DNA of 64,000 bases from Lachnocurva sp045579705 (GCA_045579705.1 JAZNMP010000028.1:7938-71937), one strand, 5' to 3'. Counted from the first letter of the stretch, positions 26,701-35,793 are shown. Numbers and translations: made by a program. Notes: generated by a model from the letters alone, not told the origin.

Positions 26701-27279
26701 CTCAATTCTAAACGGATCCGTATCTGTCAGCGAAAAAATATCCAAAATGCCTCCACGGATTGCATATTCTCCGGGCTGTTCTACCTGCGTAACACGTTCA
26801 TATCCTTCCGCTGAAAGTTCTCTTGCAAAAGACTTCGTATCAATCTCATCGCCAACCTTTAATTCATGAATTCCCTTTGCCCACTCATCAGGTTTCTGCA
26901 AAACATTCAGCATGGAATCAATAGTTGCTATTACAACAAACGATTCACCTGAAACCATTCTAGCGAGAACATTTACACGTGGAATTGTAAGAGCATTTCC
27001 TCTGATATCAGACTGAAAGAAGAGCATATCTTTCCCTGGGAAGATGTACACATCATCCCTATAAAAAGACAGCTCTTCATATAATTCTTTCGCTTTCAAA
27101 TCATCCGAAACGACAACGAGACTATGCTCACTTACCCCTGAGATACCATAGATAACCTGAGCTTTTCCAGAACTCGTCACTCCGGACAATTCAAAATACT
27201 CTCTATTATGTTTCTGCAATCTATCCTTTAGTTCATTGATATCCTGCAGTTCATCAAACGGTTTTAAAAATGCTTTCAT
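23740..27279 (-). CDS. mfd: Transcription-repair coupling factor
   Basis: Mfd removes stalled RNA polymerase and recruits UvrA. The 1179-residue protein shows the UvrB-like N-terminal module, the CarD-like RNA-polymerase-interaction domain (GDYVVHENHGLGIYRGMEKI), a RecG-like translocase with Walker A CGDVGFGKTEVA, DEEQ box (LLIIDEEQRFGV) and motif VI QLRGRVGRG, and a C-terminal TRCF domain. It sits 12 bases after pth, an order conserved across Firmicutes. Confidence 0.97.
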   Translation of the reverse strand: MKAFLKPFDELQDINELKDRLQKHNREYFELSGVTSSGKAQVIYGISGVSEHSLVVVSDDLKAKELYEELSFYRDDVYIFPGKDMLFFQSDIRGNALTIPRVNVLARMVSGESFVVIATIDSMLNVLQKPDEWAKGIHELKVGDEIDTKSFARELSAEGYERVTQVEQPGEYAIRGGILDIFSLTDTDPFRIELWGDEVDLIKRFNASDQKSTDQVESVKYYPACEFVLEEEDIDRGIEAMKAEMKEIHAKYRKEMKTEEAYHLKSTVEAAIEKMESGWIRQEGEVYLPYFLREAGSLLDYLPEDAVCFIDEPRHIEETAKQVAAEFAESMMHRLEAGYILPRQRELLLDEKVLKQALTRFGGVVMSLLDSTGKWLKIADRFHIRMQQGSSFNGSFEMLCEDIKKYRAKKFTIVIVSPSHLAGKRIAKDLFDIGVPAFYSDREDYEPKPGEVMVTFGRIQKGYEFSDSNFVFISEGDIFGAKKKKRKKKVRYEGEHISGFRDLKSGDYVVHENHGLGIYRGMEKIEVDGVLKDYLKLEYSGGSNLYVLATQLSSIQKYGNASDKKPKLSSLGSLEWSKTKARVKTAVGIIAKELVNLYALRQQDSGYVFDEDTEWQKEFEEAFPYEETDGQLEAIRDVKRDMESPKIMDRLICGDVGFGKTEVAIRAAFKAVQENKQVAYLVPTTILAEQHYNNFVQRLKDFPVNVVLLSRFRTPGEVKKAVKKLETGEADIAIGTHRLLSKDVHFKDLGLLIIDEEQRFGVGHKEKIKQLKKNVDVLSMSATPIPRTLHMSLTGIRDMSVLDEPPRDRQPIQTFVFEYNDELIREAIAREMARGGQVYYVINQIKTIAEVADHIQALMPDATVAYAHGRMQTSELEDIMYQFINHEIDILVATTIIETGIDISNVNTIIIHDADRMGLSQLYQLRGRVGRGNRTAYAFFLYRKDKMLKEDAEKRLSAIREFTELGSGFKIAMRDLEIRGAGNMLGKEQHGHMASVGYDLYCKMLNEAVLVEKGEAVESVDFDTVVEINLDSFIPQSYIPDEAEKLNIYKRIADISTEEEKEEMLDELLDRFGEPTRSVQNLCEVSYLRALCHRAYIEEIRERDNGVRVKMYKEAKIDVTKIPAILDKLAPYVSFQPLAEGAEFFIDTKRDSRIKKLKTLDIMRSMAETIIELAIDVVE

Positions 27280-27291
27280 CTTACATTCGCT

Positions 27292-27864
27292 CTAAAAAAC
27301 ATGATTATTAAATGCATTCATCGCACCATCCACATCACGTTTTATCAAATAATCCATCACTTCTGGTAATGAAGAAAGAGTGTTCTCCATCTTCTTTCTA
27401 TCATCCTTTGGAAGCCTACCGAGTACATAACGAACCATATCATCTCCATCCTGGAATTTACCAACTCCAACGCGAAGTCTAACAAACTCATCTGTTCCGA
27501 CATTTGCAATGATACTCTTTAGGCCATTATGCCCGCCCGCGCTTCCTTTTTTTCTGATACGAACTCTACCTGGCTCAATCATAACATCATCAGAGATTAC
27601 TACCAAATCCTTCCTAGGATCTGCATGATAATAGTCCATCAGAGGTTTGATACACTCTCCGCTCAGATTCATAAAAGTCTGTGGCTTTACGAGGACTATT
27701 TTTTCCCCGTTTACATTTCCCTCACCAAACTTTCCTTTAAAATCTGTCTTCTTCACAGATATGCCGTAAGCCTTTGCTAAAGCATCAATAGCATCGAAGC
27801 CTGCATTGTGTCTGGTGTGTCTATATTTCAAAGTCGGATTTCCCAATCCAGCAACTATTAACAT
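27292..27864 (-). CDS. pth: Peptidyl-tRNA hydrolase
   Basis: The 190-residue enzyme cleaves peptidyl-tRNA released from stalled ribosomes. The start MLIVAGLGNP, the catalytic His19 in RHTRHNAGFDAID, and the SDDVMIEPGRVRIRKKGSAGGHNGLKSI stretch are diagnostic. It opens the pth-mfd-foldase-murA-HD-GYP run. The spoVG terminator lies just upstream, so a promoter should be in 27865-27890, a very short space. Confidence 0.96.
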   Translation of the reverse strand: MLIVAGLGNPTLKYRHTRHNAGFDAIDALAKAYGISVKKTDFKGKFGEGNVNGEKIVLVKPQTFMNLSGECIKPLMDYYHADPRKDLVVISDDVMIEPGRVRIRKKGSAGGHNGLKSIIANVGTDEFVRLRVGVGKFQDGDDMVRYVLGRLPKDDRKKMENTLSSLPEVMDYLIKRDVDGAMNAFNNHVF

Positions 27865-27891
27865 CTCTATCTCCTTAGATTAAACATTTAA

Positions 27892-27926
27892 AAAGAGAGT
27901 ATGGATTACCACGCTCTCTTTTTTAC
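27892..27926 (-). terminator. Terminator after spoVG
   Basis: On the minus strand AAGAGAG-c-GTGG and CCAT-a-CTCTCTT arms flank a TAAT loop and are followed by TTTTT. It separates spoVG from pth. Confidence 0.88.
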
Positions 27927-27971
27927 ATTCTAGCTATGCTATTATGAACCGCTTTAATCTATTTTGCAATA

Positions 27972-28238
27972 CTACTCTCCAAGGATTTCTGTCTTGTATT
28001 TCTCCAAAATCTTGTCCTGAAGTAATGCTCTAGTTTCTGAACGAATAGGGTGAGCGATATCCTTGTACTCACCGTCTGTAGCCTTTCTACTCGGCATTGC
28101 AATAAAAAGGCCTTTCTCACCTTCGATAACCTTAATGTCGTGAACGACAAACTCATCATCAATCGTAATTGATGCAACCGCCTTCATCTTTCCCTCTTTT
28201 TCGATCTTACGCATTCTAATGTCTGTAATATTCAACAT
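27972..28238 (-). CDS. spoVG: SpoVG-family regulator
   Basis: The 88-residue product matches SpoVG from its start (MLNITDIRMRKI) through IKVIEGEKGLFIAMPSRK to HPIRSETR. SpoVG binds nucleic acid and affects septation, sporulation or virulence genes in different Firmicutes; it is also kept by non-spore-formers. It follows glgD by 21 bases and is ended by its own terminator, so it is likely the last gene of glgC-glgD-spoVG. Confidence 0.95.
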   Translation of the reverse strand: MLNITDIRMRKIEKEGKMKAVASITIDDEFVVHDIKVIEGEKGLFIAMPSRKATDGEYKDIAHPIRSETRALLQDKILEKYKTEILGE

Positions 28239-28259
28239 ATTGCCCCCTTCTTTCTTTCT

Positions 28260-29375
28260 CTAGACGCTATATCGGTTGTTCTTTTCAGCAACAACTTTTA
28301 TTTCTTCTTTGCCCACATAACTGGTGTTACTCAGTAAAGTCTCGTTTTTTTCAACGATGCAATTCTCAACATATACGTTGTCACCGATATATGCGCCATC
28401 AAGTATGATGGAGTTTTTGATCGTGCATCCATTACCTACAAATACACCTTTGAAAATAACAGAATTCTCGACCTTACTATTAATAATGCTACCACTGGTA
28501 ACCAAGCTGTTCTTTACTTCGCTTCCAGCGTTGTACTTTGCAGGAGCTCGATCCTGCTCCTTTGAATAAATGTGCGGTTCATCCCTAAAATATTTACGAA
28601 CATCCGGATTCAGGAAATCCATGTTTGTTTGGTAGTACGAATCAATCGATGCGATATTTCTCCAATATCCTTCCATCATATATCCGTACACCTTCTTCAT
28701 TCCAAGATAACGAATCAGGATGTCTGTAACGAAATTATAACGGCCTTCTCTGTTGCTCTGTTCGAGGAGTTCTATCAAAACCCTGCGACGCATAATATAG
28801 ATTCCTGTCGAAACGATATTTGAATGAGCCACCATCGGTTTCTCTTCAAACTCGACTATCTGATCGTCCTGGTCCATCTTAACCACGCCAAATCGACTTA
28901 AGTCTTCACCTTCAGCAGCTCTAGCGCATACTACAGTGATATTCGACTGTTTCTCAATGTGGTAATCCAGCAACTTTGTGAAATCAAGCTTATAAATAGA
29001 ATCTCCACCCGAAATGATTACATAAGGTTCATGCCTCTTCTTAAGGAAATCGATATTCTGCCACATCGCATCAGCAGTTCCTCGATACCACCAGCTATTG
29101 TCCGCTGTAACTGTTGGTGTAAATAAGAAGAGACCTCCCTGTTTACGTCCAAAATTCCACCACTTCGAAGAGTTCAAATGTTCATTTAAAGAACGGGCAT
29201 TATACTGACTTAACACGGCAACCGTCTGAATTCCCGAATTCGTCATATTGCTGAGCGCAAAGTCAATCGCTCTATAGCTTCCAGCCATCGGCATCGCCGC
29301 TATCGCGCGATTCTTTGTCAGCTCTCCCATTCTCGAACTGTTTCCACCTGCTAGTATGATTCCTAATGCTTTCAT
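28260..29375 (-). CDS. glgD: GlgD, non-catalytic glucose-1-phosphate adenylyltransferase subunit
   Basis: The 371-residue protein has the nucleotidyltransferase fold plus the left-handed beta-helix of GlgC, but its nucleotide loop reads GGNSSRMGELTKNRA where GlgC has GGQGSRLGVLTSDVA, and the SGDHIYK motif has become SGGDSIYK. This is the known pattern of Firmicute GlgD, which boosts the activity of GlgC in a mixed complex. Its start overlaps glgC by four bases. Confidence 0.93.
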   Translation of the reverse strand: MKALGIILAGGNSSRMGELTKNRAIAAMPMAGSYRAIDFALSNMTNSGIQTVAVLSQYNARSLNEHLNSSKWWNFGRKQGGLFLFTPTVTADNSWWYRGTADAMWQNIDFLKKRHEPYVIISGGDSIYKLDFTKLLDYHIEKQSNITVVCARAAEGEDLSRFGVVKMDQDDQIVEFEEKPMVAHSNIVSTGIYIMRRRVLIELLEQSNREGRYNFVTDILIRYLGMKKVYGYMMEGYWRNIASIDSYYQTNMDFLNPDVRKYFRDEPHIYSKEQDRAPAKYNAGSEVKNSLVTSGSIINSKVENSVIFKGVFVGNGCTIKNSIILDGAYIGDNVYVENCIVEKNETLLSNTSYVGKEEIKVVAEKNNRYSV

Positions 29376-30646
29376 GCCAATTCACCTGCCTTAATAATGT
29401 AGTCACCGCTTTCAAGTTCTTTGTTCGGATAGTCTTCAGCTACCGTAACGCCCTTAATGGCAGTATTTTTTCCTATAGTTACATTATCAGGTATGACGGA
29501 ATTAGATCCGACCGTAGCCAATCCAAAAGAATAAATCTTTGTACTGAGTTTACTCTCAGCCTCTTCTCCAACTCCAATCTTGACATTCTCACCTACCTCG
29601 CTTCGATCAGCGATGATAGCTTTTTCAACGTAAGCGCCTTTCTTAATATGCACCCGTCTCATCAATATCGAATCCTTTACAACGGCACCTTCATCTACAA
29701 CCACTTCAGGGCCGAGTACGGAATTCTCTACAGAGCCATATATCTCGTCTCCTGCACCAATTATAGATTTCTGAACATGTGCATTCTCTCCTATATAATG
29801 TGGATCGATAGATTTCTGCTGTGTGTAAATCTTCCAGAACTCTTCGTACAGATTAAACTCCGGAATCAAATCCACAAGCTCCATATTTGCTTCCCAATAA
29901 GCTCCGAGAGTTCCTACATCTTTCCAATACCCATTAAATTCATAGGCAAATATCTGCATTCCTTTATCATGACAATAAGGAATTACATGTTTACCAAAAT
30001 CACAATTCGACTGTTCTTTCAGCGCTGTGAGCGCCTGTTTCAAAACCGGCCAGCTAAAGATATAAATTCCCATAGATGCGAGATTACTCTTTGGATGCTC
30101 TGGCTTCTCTTCGAATTCAATTATGCGATTATTCTCGTCGGTAACAACCACTCCAAATCTACTCGCTTCCTCAATAGGAACCGGTAAAGCTGCGATAGTT
30201 ATATCCGCGCCGTTTTGTTTATGGAAATCGAGCATAGCCTCATAATCCATCTTATATATATGATCTCCTGAGAGAATCAATACATATTCCGGATCATATT
30301 GTTCCATATACCTAATATTCTGATAAATGGCATTTGCTGTTCCACTGTACCAGTCAGCATTCTCATTTCCTTCATACGGCGGAAGTACAGTGACGCCTCC
30401 ATTATTTCTATCTAAGTCCCAGGGAATTCCGATACCGATATGAGAATTTAGAACGAGCGGCTGATACTGTGTCAGCACACCTACGGTATCTATTCCAGAA
30501 TTAATGCAATTACTTAGCGGAAAGTCGATAATACGATACTTACCTCCAAACGCAACCGCCGGTTTGGCTACATCCGAGGTCAGTACACCCAGTCTACTCC
30601 CCTGTCCACCTGCAAGCAGCATGGCAATCATTTCTTTTCTGCCCAT
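29372..30646 (-). CDS. glgC: Glucose-1-phosphate adenylyltransferase
   Basis: GlgC makes ADP-glucose for glycogen synthesis. The catalytic loop LAGGQGSRLGVLT, the substrate stretch FGGKYRIIDFPLSNCINSGI, SGDHIYKMDY and a C-terminal beta-helix (HVQKSIIGAGDEI and following repeats) are all intact over 424 residues. It is the promoter-proximal gene of glgC-glgD-spoVG. No glycogen synthase or branching enzyme gene is in the window. Confidence 0.96.
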   Translation of the reverse strand: MGRKEMIAMLLAGGQGSRLGVLTSDVAKPAVAFGGKYRIIDFPLSNCINSGIDTVGVLTQYQPLVLNSHIGIGIPWDLDRNNGGVTVLPPYEGNENADWYSGTANAIYQNIRYMEQYDPEYVLILSGDHIYKMDYEAMLDFHKQNGADITIAALPVPIEEASRFGVVVTDENNRIIEFEEKPEHPKSNLASMGIYIFSWPVLKQALTALKEQSNCDFGKHVIPYCHDKGMQIFAYEFNGYWKDVGTLGAYWEANMELVDLIPEFNLYEEFWKIYTQQKSIDPHYIGENAHVQKSIIGAGDEIYGSVENSVLGPEVVVDEGAVVKDSILMRRVHIKKGAYVEKAIIADRSEVGENVKIGVGEEAESKLSTKIYSFGLATVGSNSVIPDNVTIGKNTAIKGVTVAEDYPNKELESGDYIIKAGELA

Positions 30647-30748
30647 TATTAAGTCCCCTTTTTAGTTTTCCCTTTACAAGTTGATAGTTTGCCATGAAAA
30701 CATTCTCGTTTTCGTAATTACTTAATAGAATTTCGAATTTGTACATAA

Positions 30749-30778
30749 AGTATACCATAATGCGCGAAAATTAAACAA
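30749..30778 (-). promoter_or_regulatory. Promoter of glgC operon
   Basis: The minus strand has TTGTTT (30778-30773), 18 bases, then TATACT (30754-30749) preceded by TGG, an extended -10. Confidence 0.65.
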
Positions 30779-30877
30779 CTTTGTTTGCATGTTTAGCGAA
30801 ATTTTATGCAATTTTAATTATTTTAAACCACTTTTTTAGACTTTTTTATTGCAATGATATATATTTGGATCTCGCAA

Positions 30878-30905
30878 TTGATTTTCTAAAAACAGAATGT
30901 ATAAT
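30878..30905 (+). promoter_or_regulatory. Promoter of murC
   Basis: TTGATT (30878-30883), 16 bases, then TATAAT (30900-30905), about 40 bases before the murC ATG, which has AAGAGGTCGTT as ribosome site. Confidence 0.8.
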
Positions 30906-30945
30906 AGTTCTGTTAAAGATTTTTAAGATAAAATAAGAGGTCGTT

Positions 30946-32328
30946 ATGTATACTATTAATTTTGAAAAAAAATTATCCGTACATTTTATCGGTATCGGTG
31001 GAATCAGCATGAGTGGACTTGCTGAGATATTATTAAAGAAGGGATTTTCTGTTTCAGGTTCTGATAGAAGCGAATCTGACCTTACAAATCACCTCGTTTC
31101 CCTCGGAGCAAAGATTAGCTATCCACAGCAGAAAGAAAACATAACAAACGACACAGACTTCTTTGTTTATACAGCAGCTATCCATCCTGATAATCCAGAA
31201 TTCAAAGCTGCCTCAGAAACAGGCAAGCCTATGCTTACTAGAGCCGAACTCCTCGGCCAGATTATGGATCATTTCAAGCAGTCTATTGCCGTTGCAGGTA
31301 CACACGGAAAAACAACAACTACATCTATGATCAGTCAGGTTCTCCTCGAGTGTGAGGCAGACCCAACGATTTCTGTAGGTGCTATTTTTTCAGCAATTAA
31401 ATCAAACGTAAGATATGGTGAATCCGACATCTTCGTTACAGAAGCCTGCGAGTACACAGATAGTTTCCTTTCATTCTATCCCAAGTACAACATCATCTTA
31501 AATATTGACGCTGAACACTTGGATTACTTTAAGACTCTCGATAACGAGAGACTCTCATATCATAAGTTTGCTACTAACACAAAGGAAGACGGTGTTCTCT
31601 ATATTAATGGAGCTATTCCAAACCTTGAAGAGATTACACATGATTTAAAATGTAAGATCACTACCTTCGGTTTAGATGATTCATTCGATTACCATGCAAC
31701 TAACATTACATATGATGAGTTAGGACATGCTACATTCACCCCAGTAGCTTACGGCAAAGAACTTCCAGAGATTTCTCTTCACGTTCCTGGAAAGCATAAT
31801 GTTTCAAACTCTCTTTCTGTTATTGCTACATTAATAGATATGAACATTCCATATGAAATGATTCAGCGTGGTTTGAAGGCTTTTACTGGTGCTGACCGTA
31901 GATTCCAGTACAAAGGCAGATTAAAGAACGGTGCTGTAGTTGTAGATGACTATGCTCATCACCCTACTGAAATCAAAGCGTCCCTCGATGCCGCTCTTCA
32001 TACACCACACAACAGAATCATTGTAGCTTTCCAGCCACACACATACACTAGAACAAAAGCATTCCTTCAGGACTTCGCTGATGCTCTATCTATGGCTGAT
32101 ATTGTCGTTCTTGCAAAGATTTATGCTGCCAGAGAGCAAGATATCTATGGTGTAAGTTCTGCAGACATTCAGAAGCTCATTCAGGAAAAAGGCAAAGAAT
32201 GTCACTACTTTGAAACATTTGAAGAAATTGAAAACTTTTTAGAAAAAAATTCTATGAACCAAGACCTGTTGATAACTATGGGCGCCGGAAACATTATAGA
32301 AGTCGGCGAAAGCCTAATCGGACGATAG
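30946..32328 (+). CDS. murC: UDP-N-acetylmuramate--L-alanine ligase
   Basis: MurC adds L-alanine to UDP-MurNAc. The 460-residue protein shows the N-terminal HFIGIGGISMSGLAEI motif, the ATP loop VAGTHGKTTTTSMI, EACEYTDSFL and the C-terminal DDYAHHPTEI. It has its own promoter and terminator, so it is expressed apart from murA. Confidence 0.97.
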   Translation: MYTINFEKKLSVHFIGIGGISMSGLAEILLKKGFSVSGSDRSESDLTNHLVSLGAKISYPQQKENITNDTDFFVYTAAIHPDNPEFKAASETGKPMLTRAELLGQIMDHFKQSIAVAGTHGKTTTTSMISQVLLECEADPTISVGAIFSAIKSNVRYGESDIFVTEACEYTDSFLSFYPKYNIILNIDAEHLDYFKTLDNERLSYHKFATNTKEDGVLYINGAIPNLEEITHDLKCKITTFGLDDSFDYHATNITYDELGHATFTPVAYGKELPEISLHVPGKHNVSNSLSVIATLIDMNIPYEMIQRGLKAFTGADRRFQYKGRLKNGAVVVDDYAHHPTEIKASLDAALHTPHNRIIVAFQPHTYTRTKAFLQDFADALSMADIVVLAKIYAAREQDIYGVSSADIQKLIQEKGKECHYFETFEEIENFLEKNSMNQDLLITMGAGNIIEVGESLIGR

Positions 32329-32351
32329 TTATCCACATTATCAACAATTTA

Positions 32352-32379
32352 CTGGGGATAACTTATCCCCAGTTTTTTT
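32352..32379 (+). terminator. Terminator of murC
   Basis: CTGGGGATAA and TTATCCCCAG form a 10-bp perfect stem followed by seven T, 23 bases past the murC stop. Confidence 0.95.
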
Positions 32380-32479
32380 ATGTCAAAAATGGCTATTTTG
32401 ATAGGTTTTCAAAAAGTTATTAACATATCCACAAAGTCTCAAAACCCTTTGTTTACAAGGCTTTCGCGGCTATCTCCCC

Positions 32480-32507
32480 TTGAAGAAACAAGATAATATG
32501 TTATAAT
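32480..32507 (+). promoter_or_regulatory. Promoter of dnaD-dnaC-prs
   Basis: TTGAAG (32480-32485), 16 bases, TATAAT (32502-32507). A GGGAGGAAA ribosome site follows before the ATG at 32540. Confidence 0.8.
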
Positions 32508-32539
32508 TTTTCTCGAGTATTTTTGGGAGGAAATTCTTT

Positions 32540-33580
32540 ATGCCAGATGAGATTATTTTACATTCTTCATGTGTTAGCCAGGTCACATGTGTTAGTAACG
32601 ACTTTATAGATATTTTTATGCCTGAATCAAGTGGAGAGTTTGTAAAAACATATCTCTATCTACTACGATCTTTAAGCTCAAACCAGATGAGCTTTTCTAT
32701 AAAAAGAGCAGCTGATACACTTCATCATACAGAAGCTGATATCAGACGTGCACTTCAGTATTGGGAGGAGAAAGGACTAATCCGCCTAGAATATGACGCT
32801 TCTGGTGTCGTAGTCGGAATCTGCGTCCTTAACAAATCTGATTCCAAATCAAACATGACATGTATTACTACAGAAGAAACTGCAGAACCTGAAGTAAGCG
32901 AAGCTGAACCTTCGGCTCCAGAGGCCAAGGCTGTCCCAGAGAAGATTCTATTTGATGAATCTACACTGGAAGAAGTCGTTAATATGGCAGAGATGCTTAA
33001 CGGCAAGCCACTATCAAGCCGCGATATGCAGTTCATTCTTTCTTGGAATAGTGACCTCGGTTTGTCACCTGACTTAATCGAGTACCTAATCGAGCTCTGC
33101 ATGAACAACAACCACAATAGCTTCTATTACATGAACACTATCGCTATTAAGTGGAAAGAACAAGGCATCCTTACAGAGGAAGCTGCACGCGCAGCAAATA
33201 ACGTTCACTCAAAGGCTTACTACGCTGTTGTAAAAGCCTTTGGTATCAGCCAAAGGAACTTGAATTCCAGAGAAGAAAAATATCTGGCACAGTGGACAAA
33301 CGAGTATCATTTTTCCGATGATTTATTATCAGAAGCTTGCGAAAGAGCTTTGTCAAACACCGGAAAGATTAGTTTCGCGTATGCTGACAAGATTCTAAAA
33401 GACTGGCACCAGAACCAGATTAGAACTATCGGCGAAGTAAAACGTCGTGACTCTAACAGAAGCATGAACTCAAAGAAGCCTAGAGCTACTGCAACTAAAA
33501 CTACTAACTTCCAGAGCTTCTCAGAACGCTCTACTAACACTGAAAACATTATCGAACTCGAAAGGAAGTTGCTACAATAA
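32540..33580 (+). CDS. DnaD-domain primosome protein
   Basis: The 346-residue protein has an N-terminal winged-helix region (residues about 30-100, with RRALQYWEEKGLIRLEYD), an acidic Glu/Pro/Ala linker (about 115-135) and two DnaD-type helical modules (about 140-215 and 225-300), the first with the hallmark FYYMNTIAIKWKEQGI and the second with FAYADKILKDWHQNQI. DnaD/DnaB proteins load the replicative helicase with DnaC/DnaI. Its stop overlaps the start of the helicase loader by one base (TAATG), which supports a shared role. Confidence 0.88.
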   Translation: MPDEIILHSSCVSQVTCVSNDFIDIFMPESSGEFVKTYLYLLRSLSSNQMSFSIKRAADTLHHTEADIRRALQYWEEKGLIRLEYDASGVVVGICVLNKSDSKSNMTCITTEETAEPEVSEAEPSAPEAKAVPEKILFDESTLEEVVNMAEMLNGKPLSSRDMQFILSWNSDLGLSPDLIEYLIELCMNNNHNSFYYMNTIAIKWKEQGILTEEAARAANNVHSKAYYAVVKAFGISQRNLNSREEKYLAQWTNEYHFSDDLLSEACERALSNTGKISFAYADKILKDWHQNQIRTIGEVKRRDSNRSMNSKKPRATATKTTNFQSFSERSTNTENIIELERKLLQ

Positions 33581-34572
33581 TGGGAATCAGCAACGAACAG
33601 TATTCTGAAATAATGCGCGACTATGAACGCACACAAAGATATAACAGAGACTTGGACCTCGCCAACCGTGACGAGGTCTATAGTGCTATCCCTGAACTTT
33701 CCGAAATTGATAATGCTATTTCAGATATCAGCACATCTGCTGTTATTAAATCTTTAAACTCTACTTACGATATACACGAGGCCAATGATAGAATACAGAA
33801 GTTAATCCAGAAAAAAAAAGATTTGATCATTTCACATGGATTTCCAGCTGACTATCTCGAGCCTCATTTTTCATGCCCTGATTGCAAGGACACAGGTTAT
33901 ATCGACCGAGAACCTTGCCACTGTTTAAAACAGAAGATTATTGATATAACTTTTAATCAATTTTCACTTACTGAGCATATTGGGGCTTGCGATTTTAAGA
34001 ATTTTTCATTAGATTATTATAGTGCGACTGTAATCGATCCAGGTTCTCAGAAATCAGAACTGGAACTTGCAAAGAACGCTTTTCGCACTTCAAAGAAATT
34101 TGTCAGCGATATGTTAAACGGTGACACGCCAAACTCCATCCTATTCTATGGAAATGTCGGCACTGGAAAAACTTTCCTATCAAATTGTATCGCTAAAGAA
34201 CTACTTACAAACGGTCATTCCGTGATATACTTTAGCGCGACAAAACTTTTTGATACTTTACGTGAATCACGTTTTGCACGAGATAATGCAAAAGGCGATT
34301 ATAATAAAATCTTCAACTCCGACGTACTAATCATCGATGACTTAGGCACTGAGAACTTAACTGATTTTAATCTGTCGCAGTTCTTCTATTGCTTAAATGA
34401 ACGTTTACTCAAGAACAAGCCTATGATCATCTCAACTAATCTCAATGTGATAGAGCTGAAGGAACACTATTCTGAAAGAATATCTTCCAGAATCTATAGT
34501 AACTTTAATCTTTTGAAATTCTGCGGAGACGACATTCGCCTACGCCAGAAGATAAACTCAACCAAGATTTAA
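33580..34572 (+). CDS. dnaC: DnaC/DnaI-type helicase loader ATPase
   Basis: The 330-residue protein loads the replicative helicase. A zinc-binding cluster CPDCKDTGY...CHC near residues 99-113 links an N-terminal helical region to an AAA+ domain with Walker A YGNVGTGKTFL, Walker B VLIIDDLGTE and a conserved ISTNL. This layout matches DnaI of Bacillus. It is coupled to the DnaD-like gene (one-base overlap) and followed by prs after 23 bases. Confidence 0.92.
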   Translation: MGISNEQYSEIMRDYERTQRYNRDLDLANRDEVYSAIPELSEIDNAISDISTSAVIKSLNSTYDIHEANDRIQKLIQKKKDLIISHGFPADYLEPHFSCPDCKDTGYIDREPCHCLKQKIIDITFNQFSLTEHIGACDFKNFSLDYYSATVIDPGSQKSELELAKNAFRTSKKFVSDMLNGDTPNSILFYGNVGTGKTFLSNCIAKELLTNGHSVIYFSATKLFDTLRESRFARDNAKGDYNKIFNSDVLIIDDLGTENLTDFNLSQFFYCLNERLLKNKPMIISTNLNVIELKEHYSERISSRIYSNFNLLKFCGDDIRLRQKINSTKI

Positions 34573-34595
34573 TTGTTTTAGGAGGAATCAAAAAA

Positions 34596-35777
34596 ATGTC
34601 TAATGACAACGAACTGACAAGCTACAATCCTATAGCTCCACTCGGACTAGTTCCATTAAAAAGCTGTAGTGCGCTCGGTCAGAAAGCAAATGATTATCTA
34701 CTCAGATGGAGAACAGAGCGTTCACTTGATAAGTCTGTAGATACTGCAAACTCATCTTACAAGGATCACTCATTCATCATCAAATCATCTGCTCCGCGCT
34801 TTGGATCAGGAGAAGGAAAAGGACTCATCGAACAGTCTATCAGAGGTATGGACCTCTACTTCATGGTTGATGTAATGAACTACTCACTTACATACAATCT
34901 CTGCGGACACGAGAACCACTATTCACCTGACGATCACTTTAACGATCTTAAGAGACTAATCGCTGCTACTAACGGAAAAGCAAAGCGTATCAACGTAATT
35001 CTTCCTTTCCTTTATGAAAGCAGACAGCATAGAAGAAGCGCCAGAGAATCCCTCGACTGTGCACTCGCACTTCAGGATTTGGAGTCAATGGGTGTAGACA
35101 ACATCATCACATTTGATGCTCACGACCCTCGCGTACAGAACGCTATTCCACTTCACGGATTTGAATCTGTACCAGCTTCTTACCAGTTCATCAAATCAAT
35201 TTGCAAGAACGTAGATGATCTTCAGATTGATAACGATCACCTTATGATCATCTCACCAGACGAAGGTGCTACAAAGAGAGCGGTTTATCTCGCATCTGTA
35301 CTCGGTGTTGATATGGGTATGTTCTACAAGAGACGTGACTATTCAAGGATTGTAGACGGACGTAACCCAATCATCGCCCACGAATTCCTCGGCTCTTCAG
35401 TAGAAGGCAAGGACGTATTTATCGTAGATGATATGATTTCTTCTGGCGAATCTATGATTGATGTTGCTACTGAGCTTAAGAAAAGAAAGGCTAGACGTAT
35501 CTTCGTAATCGCTACATTTGGACTCTTCACAAATGGACTTGCTTCATTTGATAAGGCTGTTGAAGATGGTGTAATCTACAAAGTAGTTACAACAAACCTG
35601 ACATACCAGACTCCAGATCTTCTTTCTAGAGACTATTACATCAACTGCGACATGAGCAAATACATCGCATACATCATTGATACACTTAACCATGACGCAT
35701 CTATGTCTAAGCTCCTCGATCCATATGATCGTATCGCTGCAGTTGTTCAGAACTACAAAGACAATCAGAAACTTTAA
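34596..35777 (+). CDS. prs: Ribose-phosphate pyrophosphokinase, long clostridial form
   Basis: The enzyme makes PRPP from ribose-5-phosphate and ATP. The PRPP-binding loop VFIVDDMISSGESMIDVA and the FDAHDPRVQNA region are clear. At 393 residues it is about 75 longer than the common class I enzyme, with an N-terminal extension and inserts (for example NHYSPDDHFNDLKRL and the RQHRRSARESLD stretch). Such long forms occur in Clostridia. It has a strong AGGAGG ribosome site and probably shares the dnaD promoter. PRPP made here feeds the Hpt reaction encoded at 8442. Confidence 0.9.
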   Translation: MSNDNELTSYNPIAPLGLVPLKSCSALGQKANDYLLRWRTERSLDKSVDTANSSYKDHSFIIKSSAPRFGSGEGKGLIEQSIRGMDLYFMVDVMNYSLTYNLCGHENHYSPDDHFNDLKRLIAATNGKAKRINVILPFLYESRQHRRSARESLDCALALQDLESMGVDNIITFDAHDPRVQNAIPLHGFESVPASYQFIKSICKNVDDLQIDNDHLMIISPDEGATKRAVYLASVLGVDMGMFYKRRDYSRIVDGRNPIIAHEFLGSSVEGKDVFIVDDMISSGESMIDVATELKKRKARRIFVIATFGLFTNGLASFDKAVEDGVIYKVVTTNLTYQTPDLLSRDYYINCDMSKYIAYIIDTLNHDASMSKLLDPYDRIAAVVQNYKDNQKL

Positions 35778-35793
35778 TCAGTTTCTCCTTTCT

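Larger units (their letters stand above)
30647..30945. other. Divergent intergenic region glgC/murC
   Basis: This AT-rich stretch holds no gene. It carries the glgC promoter near its left side and the murC promoter near its right. About 95 bases between them (30779-30877) show only homopolymeric A/T tracts. Confidence 0.7.

Noticed and set aside
27959..28177. 72-residue frame overlapping spoVG
   Set aside because: Same strand, shifted frame within spoVG, no ribosome site.
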